The position numbers and the translations under genes are program-made. 36,161 nt of DNA, taken from the NCBI GenBank assembly GCA_039180415.1, contig JBCDDH010000034.1, forward strand, positions 1 to 36,161, in the 5' to 3' direction. Position 1 is the stretch's first letter, and each line of letters starts with the position of its first letter. This DNA is from CAZIXN01 sp039180415. Lineage in GTDB: Bacteria; Planctomycetota; Phycisphaerae; Phycisphaerales; Phycisphaeraceae. Below, in pieces: positions 32,542 through 36,161 of the stretch. Below the pieces are notes generated by a model. That model did no database searches. It worked only from the letters and a program-made list of their open reading frames with translations, and had not been told where the DNA came from.

Positions 32542-33137
32542 CGATCGAGAAGTTGGTCGATCAGCTGCGGCCAGGCGGTGATGCGGAGGGTGTTGCTTTG
32601 TTCGGCGTGGCGGCCGCCGGGGTCGAAGAGGATCTTGGTGGTGGCCCCGGGGAAGGCCGGCTCGGCGAGGAACTCGGGCAGGTCGTCTAGGAAGTGGGTG
32701 CAGCGCAGGTCGGCGATGCGTCGGAGTTTGTCGGCCTTGGTGAGGCAGAGGTGGACCCGGTCGGCGGGGATCAGCTGTGGGCTGACGCCGTGGTGGTCGA
32801 GGAAGCTGCGGGCGGCGGCGTGCAGGTCGTGCGGCTCGCCGCGGTAGGGCGTCTTGGTTTTGTGGCTGACGATGTGCAGCTTGCAGCCGTTCTCGGCGAG
32901 CTCGGCGATCGTCTCGACCGCACCGGGAAACGGCGTGGCGTCGACGATCGAGGGGCCGTAGGCGAGGCCCTGGAGTTCGGTCCAGGCGTCTTCTTTTCCT
33001 TGCCGGCGAAGAAAATCGCGCACTTGGGTTTTGTCGGCGGGGGTGTCGTCCGGGATCAAGCCGCGTCCGAGCGCGAGCGTGTGGAACAGGCCGTCGTAGC
33101 ACGCGATCGTGTTGTCGAAGTCGAGGCCGACGATCAT
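32538..33137 (-). CDS. HAD-superfamily hydrolase (sugar-phosphate phosphatase-like)
   Basis: A 199-residue HAD phosphatase. Motif I is IVGLDFDNTIACYD (Asp6, Asp8), motif II HIVSHKT (Ser), a Lys is in LTKADKL, and motif IV THFLDDLPEFL. The start at 33137 matches the conserved N terminus; a longer reading from 33200 would add 21 basic residues and overlap the methyltransferase gene. HAD enzymes of this size act on small phosphorylated metabolites. Its stop overlaps the kinase start, so the phosphatase and kinase may be made together and could act on different carbons of one sugar. Confidence 0.82.
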   Translation of the reverse strand: MIVGLDFDNTIACYDGLFHTLALGRGLIPDDTPADKTQVRDFLRRQGKEDAWTELQGLAYGPSIVDATPFPGAVETIAELAENGCKLHIVSHKTKTPYRGEPHDLHAAARSFLDHHGVSPQLIPADRVHLCLTKADKLRRIADLRCTHFLDDLPEFLAEPAFPGATTKILFDPGGRHAEQSNTLRITAWPQLIDQLLDR

Positions 33138-33171
33138 GAGGAACCTGCGCGGCCGCGGGCTTTCGCGTGCG

Positions 33172-33906
33172 TTAGGCGTCGGGGCAACCGGCGTAGCCAT
33201 GGACGATGAGCTTGTGGGCGAAGGCGCCGTAGTCGCCGCCGCTGCTGAATTCGATATCGAACCGTTCGGTGAGGTCGGCCCAGGCCTTGCGTTGGCCGAA
33301 GCGGGGGTCGGCGCGGTTGCAGTTCCAGTCGTCGAAGAACAGGTGGGCGCCGGGGCTGACCCAGCGGTTCTCGAAGCAGGGCGTGAGGGCGTCCATCGTC
33401 GAGCTGTACATGTCGCAGTCGACGTGCAGCAGCGCGAAGCGGGTGTCGGCCGGGAGCGCCGACACCGTATCGGCGTACCACCCTTCGTGAATCGCGACGC
33501 GCTCTTGGGGGAGGAACCGGCCGACGGCCTGGCCGAGCTGCTCGGCGGAGATGCCGGTGCAGCCGCCGGGCCTCCACTGGCCTTGTTGGACGTGCGGCGA
33601 GTCGGTGTCGGGGGCCTGAGTCGCTTCGGGCAGGCCTTGGAAGCTGTCGAACAGGTGCAGCTTGCGGACGGGCTGGTTGGGCACGGTCATCTGGGCCATG
33701 CCCATCGCGAGGACCTGGGCGGTCATGCCGGACATCGTGCCGAACTCGACGACGTCACCGGCGACGCCGCCGCCCGTGACGGACCACACGCCGATGTGCA
33801 GCTGCTGGGTGACGACCTTGCTCTGCTCGTGCATGCCCAGGAAATTGAGCTGGAGCTGAGCGCGCTGGGGTTGTGCTTGGCCGGACGACGGGGGTTGGGA
33901 TTCCAT
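33172..33906 (-). CDS. TylF/MycF-family O-methyltransferase
   Basis: A 244-residue SAM- and metal-dependent O-methyltransferase of the TylF family, which methylates sugar hydroxyls in macrolide and glycan pathways. DVVEFGTMSGMTAQVLA is motif I, KLHLFDSFQGLPEAT (about 82-96) is the family signature, LLHVDCDMYSSTMDAL binds Mg with Asp, and HLFFDDWNC holds the next Asp pair. The ATG at 33906 lies nine bases after the transketolase C-subunit. In this operon it probably O-methylates the sugar made by the preceding enzymes. Confidence 0.88.
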   Translation of the reverse strand: MESQPPSSGQAQPQRAQLQLNFLGMHEQSKVVTQQLHIGVWSVTGGGVAGDVVEFGTMSGMTAQVLAMGMAQMTVPNQPVRKLHLFDSFQGLPEATQAPDTDSPHVQQGQWRPGGCTGISAEQLGQAVGRFLPQERVAIHEGWYADTVSALPADTRFALLHVDCDMYSSTMDALTPCFENRWVSPGAHLFFDDWNCNRADPRFGQRKAWADLTERFDIEFSSGGDYGAFAHKLIVHGYAGCPDA

Positions 33907-33915
33907 GCGGGCAGC

Positions 33916-34881
33916 CTACCGCCGCGGGGTCGCGGGCGTGGCGGCGAGCGTCTCGGTGACGCGTTGCGTGATCGCGTCGGGGGTGAGGCCGGTGATCTGT
34001 CGGGCGTAGGCCTGGCTGCCGGTGCGGTGGAGGAACGCGTCGGGCGTGCCGAGGCGGAGCAGGTGGGCGGCGAGCGGTTCGCTCCGCTCGCGGTCGGTTT
34101 TCCATTCGGCGACGGCGGAGCCGAACCCGGTGAGCGTGCTGTGCTCTTCGAGGGTGACGACGAGGCGGGCGGATTGAAAGGCCTGCCGCATAGCGGACGC
34201 GTCGAGCGGCTTGACGGAGACGCAGGAGCGCAGCGTGACGGCGGTGCCTTGCTCGCGGAGTTGCTTGGCGGCCTCGATCGCAACGGGCAGGACGGTGCCG
34301 CAGCTGAACAGCTCAACGTCAGCCGACGGGTCCGAGCCGGACATGGTGATCCAGGTGGCGGGACTGAGTGTGGGGACGTCTTGGTGAATCGGCGGCTCGC
34401 CCTTTTTGCCGAGGCGGATGTAGGTCGGGCCATCGCTTTTCTGTTGCGCCAGCGCGACGCAGGCGGTGACTTCGGGTGGGTCGCCCGGCGTGAGCACGTC
34501 CATCCCAGGCAACGCGCGCAGCATACCGAGGTCTTCGCAAGAGTGGTGCGTCGAGCCGAGCGTGGCGTAAGACAGCCCGCCGCCGACGCCGGCGACGATC
34601 ACGGGCTGGTGGTGGTAGCACAGGTCGATTCGGATCTGCTCGATGACGCGGTACGTGGTGAAGTTGGCGATCGTGTAGCAGACGGGCCGCAGGCCGGCCA
34701 TGGCGAGGCCCGCGGCGAGGCCGATCATGTTCTGCTCGGCGACGCCCACGTTGTAGAAGCGGTCGGGGAAGTCGGCCTTGAAGGCGTCGAACATGCGGTT
34801 GCCGATGTCGGCGGAGAGCAGGACGACGCGGTCGTCGCGCTTCGCCCAGGCGTACACCGCGTCGCGGAAGGCGTTTCTCAC
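33916..34881 (-). CDS. Split transketolase, C-terminal subunit (PYR domain)
   Basis: A 321-residue protein carrying the pyrimidine-binding and C-terminal domains of transketolase. The catalytic Glu that activates thiamine diphosphate is in NVGVAEQNMIGLAAG (Glu49). YTIANFTTYRVIEQIRIDL supplies the aromatic pocket, GSTHHSCEDLGMLRALPGM the histidine pair, and DVLTPGDPPEV the phosphate region. It begins with GTG at 34881, overlapping the N-subunit stop (GTGA). With the N subunit it forms one active two-chain enzyme, as known for split transketolases in archaea, some bacteria and glycan loci. Confidence 0.92.
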   Translation of the reverse strand: MRNAFRDAVYAWAKRDDRVVLLSADIGNRMFDAFKADFPDRFYNVGVAEQNMIGLAAGLAMAGLRPVCYTIANFTTYRVIEQIRIDLCYHHQPVIVAGVGGGLSYATLGSTHHSCEDLGMLRALPGMDVLTPGDPPEVTACVALAQQKSDGPTYIRLGKKGEPPIHQDVPTLSPATWITMSGSDPSADVELFSCGTVLPVAIEAAKQLREQGTAVTLRSCVSVKPLDASAMRQAFQSARLVVTLEEHSTLTGFGSAVAEWKTDRERSEPLAAHLLRLGTPDAFLHRTGSQAYARQITGLTPDAITQRVTETLAATPATPRR

Positions 34882-35717
34882 TTAGCGACTCCCAGCAGGC
34901 GCTTCGCTTGTTCGACTTCCTCCGCCTTGGGGATGCGGTAGTGCCAGTTGTTGTCGTCTTCCATGAACGGCACGCCCTTGCCCTTGACGGTGTGGGCGAT
35001 GATCGCGCGGGGTTTGGCCTGGTCGCTTAAGCGACCAGGCCGAGTCGCGGAAAGCTCTTTGACAAGCTGATCCAAATCGTGGCCGTCGACTTCGACGGTG
35101 TTCCAGCCGAAGGCCCGCCATTTGGCGGCGAGATCGGGCAGGTTCAGGATGTCGTTGCTGCGGCCGGTCGCCTGGAGCTTGTTGTAGTCGACGATCGCGC
35201 AGAGGTTGTCGAGGCCTCGGCCCCATGCGCCATGCAACGCGGGGGCAGCCATCGCGGCTTCCCAGACGCTGCCCTCGTTGCACTCGCCGTCGGAGAGGCA
35301 GACGAAGACGCGGTAGCCGCGTGCCTGGATTTTCGCGGCGAGCGCGAGCCCGAGCCCGATGGGCAGGCCGTGCCCGAGCGACCCGGTGGCGGCCTCCATG
35401 CCGGGCACGCAGCCGGGGCTGGGCTGCTCGGCGAGTTCGGCGCCGTCTTCGTTGAAGCGGCCGAGCACCTCGTCGGGGAAGAAGCCGAAACGGTGGAGTG
35501 TGGCGTAGAGGGCGGGCGCGGCGTGGCCCTTACTGAGGATGAAGCGGTCGCGGTTGGGGTCGTCCGGTTGTTGCGGGTCGATGCGGAGGACCGAGCCGTA
35601 GAGCGCGGTGAGGATGTCGAGGCAGGACAGCGCCGAGCCCAAGTGGGGGCACTTCTTGGCGTGCGACATCCCGATGACGGTCGCGCGGAGTTCGGCGGCG
35701 GTTTGCGTGAGATTCAC
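34878..35717 (-). CDS. Split transketolase, N-terminal subunit (TPP-binding domain)
   Basis: A 279-residue protein with the diphosphate-binding half of transketolase. HLGSALSCLDILTALYG, RFILSKGHAAPALYATL, TGSLGHGLPIGLGLALAAK and the thiamine diphosphate/Mg motif LSDGECNEGSVWEA to CAIVDYNKLQ are all intact. It transfers a two-carbon ketol unit between sugars. Between KELSATRP and KPRAIIAHTVKGKG the protein reads RPGRLSDQAKP; these residues are encoded by a perfect 26-bp palindrome and may be an insertion. The GTG at 35717 overlaps the DUF559 stop (GTGA). A role in central carbon metabolism is possible, but the split form next to glycan genes suggests a sugar-modifying role. Confidence 0.92.
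   Translation of the reverse strand: MNLTQTAAELRATVIGMSHAKKCPHLGSALSCLDILTALYGSVLRIDPQQPDDPNRDRFILSKGHAAPALYATLHRFGFFPDEVLGRFNEDGAELAEQPSPGCVPGMEAATGSLGHGLPIGLGLALAAKIQARGYRVFVCLSDGECNEGSVWEAAMAAPALHGAWGRGLDNLCAIVDYNKLQATGRSNDILNLPDLAAKWRAFGWNTVEVDGHDLDQLVKELSATRPGRLSDQAKPRAIIAHTVKGKGVPFMEDDNNWHYRIPKAEEVEQAKRLLGVAK
35016..35041. repeat. Perfect 26-bp palindrome inside the transketolase gene
   Basis: GGCCTGGTCGCTT at 35016-35028 is followed at once by its exact reverse complement to 35041. It codes RPGRLSDQA in the transketolase N subunit, where the family normally has a shorter variable loop. It looks like an inserted palindromic element rather than a selected hairpin. Confidence 0.8.
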
Positions 35718-36133
35718 GATGACTGACTCCCCTCCCTCGGGGAGGGGCTGGGGGAGGGTGCCCGTTGGGCCTTCATCGCCCGGCAGACTTCCAAGATCTG
35801 GCCGGCAACCCGATCCGGATTCTCGAGCACCCGGTCGTTATGCACGCGCAACACGCGAACACCGCTTTTCTCCAGAAAGGCTTGTCGGCTCCGATCAGCT
35901 TCTTGCCGGTGTTGATGTGAGAGGCCATCGATCTCTAAGGCCAGGTTTAACTCCGCGCAAAAGAAATCAAGGATGAACGGCGGGACGGGATGTTGGCGAC
36001 GCCAGCGGAAACCGCCGGTCCGTCGTCCGCGGAGGCGTTGCCACACCAAGACTTCTGGGCGGGGCATGCGTTTCCGGAGATCGCGGGCGTTGGTCAGCGT
36101 TCGCGCGGGAAGTAATGGGTGTGGTTCACGCAT
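35714..36133 (-). CDS. DUF559 endonuclease-like protein
   Basis: A 139-residue protein with the DUF559 (Vsr-like, PD-(D/E)xK) nuclease fold: MPRPEVLVWQRLR, FRWRRQHPVPPFILDFFCAEL with the catalytic Asp, LALEIDGLSH with the Glu, and VRVLRVHNDRVLENPDRV. Function is unproven for the family; DNA repair, restriction and mobile-element roles have been suggested. A GTG at 36142 would add three residues. The C-terminal PSPSPSPREGSQSS tail is encoded by a C-rich inverted repeat, and its stop overlaps the transketolase start, so this gene may have inserted here. Confidence 0.83.
   Translation of the reverse strand: MREPHPLLPARTLTNARDLRKRMPRPEVLVWQRLRGRRTGGFRWRRQHPVPPFILDFFCAELNLALEIDGLSHQHRQEADRSRQAFLEKSGVRVLRVHNDRVLENPDRVAGQILEVCRAMKAQRAPSPSPSPREGSQSS
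35729..35747. repeat. C/G-rich hairpin at the end of the DUF559 gene
   Basis: CCCCTCCC (35729-35736) and GGGAGGGG (35740-35747) pair perfectly around TCG, followed by further G-runs up to 35758. On the minus strand it encodes the low-complexity tail of the DUF559 protein and lies 12-30 bases before the transketolase start. The same C-rich character is seen at the right edge (36142-36161). Confidence 0.7.
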
Positions 36134-36161
36134 CTCGGGCACCCACCCCCGGCCCCACCCC

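Noticed and set aside
1..36161. CRISPR arrays, insertion sequences, prophage or toxin-antitoxin genes
   Set aside because: No regular spaced repeats, transposase motifs or phage proteins were seen on either strand.

Overview
The window is GC-rich (roughly 65-70 % by eye), densely packed bacterial chromosome with many 1-4 nt gene overlaps (ATGA, GTGA, TGATG) and frequent GTG starts. A stand-alone, eukaryote-type AICAR transformylase, a delta-prime clamp-loader gene of normal bacterial type, and large blocks of surface-glycan genes suggest a planctomycete, most likely of the Phycisphaerae. This placement is inference; no rRNA or other phylogenetic marker is present. I saw no tRNA, rRNA, CRISPR array or intact insertion sequence.

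Layout. (1) 1-1451: the 3' end of an unrecognised gene, then the purine gene for AICAR transformylase. (2) 1499-6535, minus strand: a coupled run of a GT4 glycosyltransferase, two paralogous 494-residue sulfotransferase-like proteins and an AEC-type transporter. Facing it, 6570-9139 plus strand, are two more GT4 enzymes joined by an ATGA overlap. (3) 9159-13976: a HAD phosphatase and DNA polymerase III delta-prime on the minus strand, then an exported OB-fold-like protein, a ferredoxin-NADP reductase and a lipoprotein alpha/beta hydrolase on the plus strand. (4) 13978-19173, minus strand: a sugar-uptake block with a GPH-type symporter, a membrane-anchored sugar-binding protein and two ABC permeases. 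The second permease carries a large extra periplasmic domain. A perfect 14-bp palindrome lies upstream of the block. (5) 19338-27246: a polysaccharide exporter (Wzt/Wzm-like ATPase and permease), a divergent 806-residue protein made of two repeated glycosyltransferase-like halves, and a minus-strand run of two paralogous methyltransferases, a GT2 enzyme and an RmlD-like reductase. (6) 27247-28744: a structured leader or 3' region with a strong intrinsic terminator, a VOC-family protein, and an AT-richer stretch without a convincing gene. (7) 28745-36133, minus strand: a nine-gene run of DUF559 nuclease, split transketolase (two subunits), TylF-like methyltransferase, HAD phosphatase, APH-fold kinase, class I methyltransferase, zinc-type alcohol dehydrogenase and a sugar-nucleotide 4,6-dehydratase-like SDR.

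Together, regions 2, 5 and 7 look like parts of one large surface-glycan locus: enzymes that build and decorate unusual sugars, transferases that polymerise them, and an ABC exporter. The most interesting candidate for an undescribed pathway is region 7. A split transketolase, kinase, phosphatase, two methyltransferases and two oxidoreductases sit in one tightly coupled operon, which reads like a route to a ketol-modified or higher-carbon, O-methylated sugar. Functional links between modules are inferred from gene order only.
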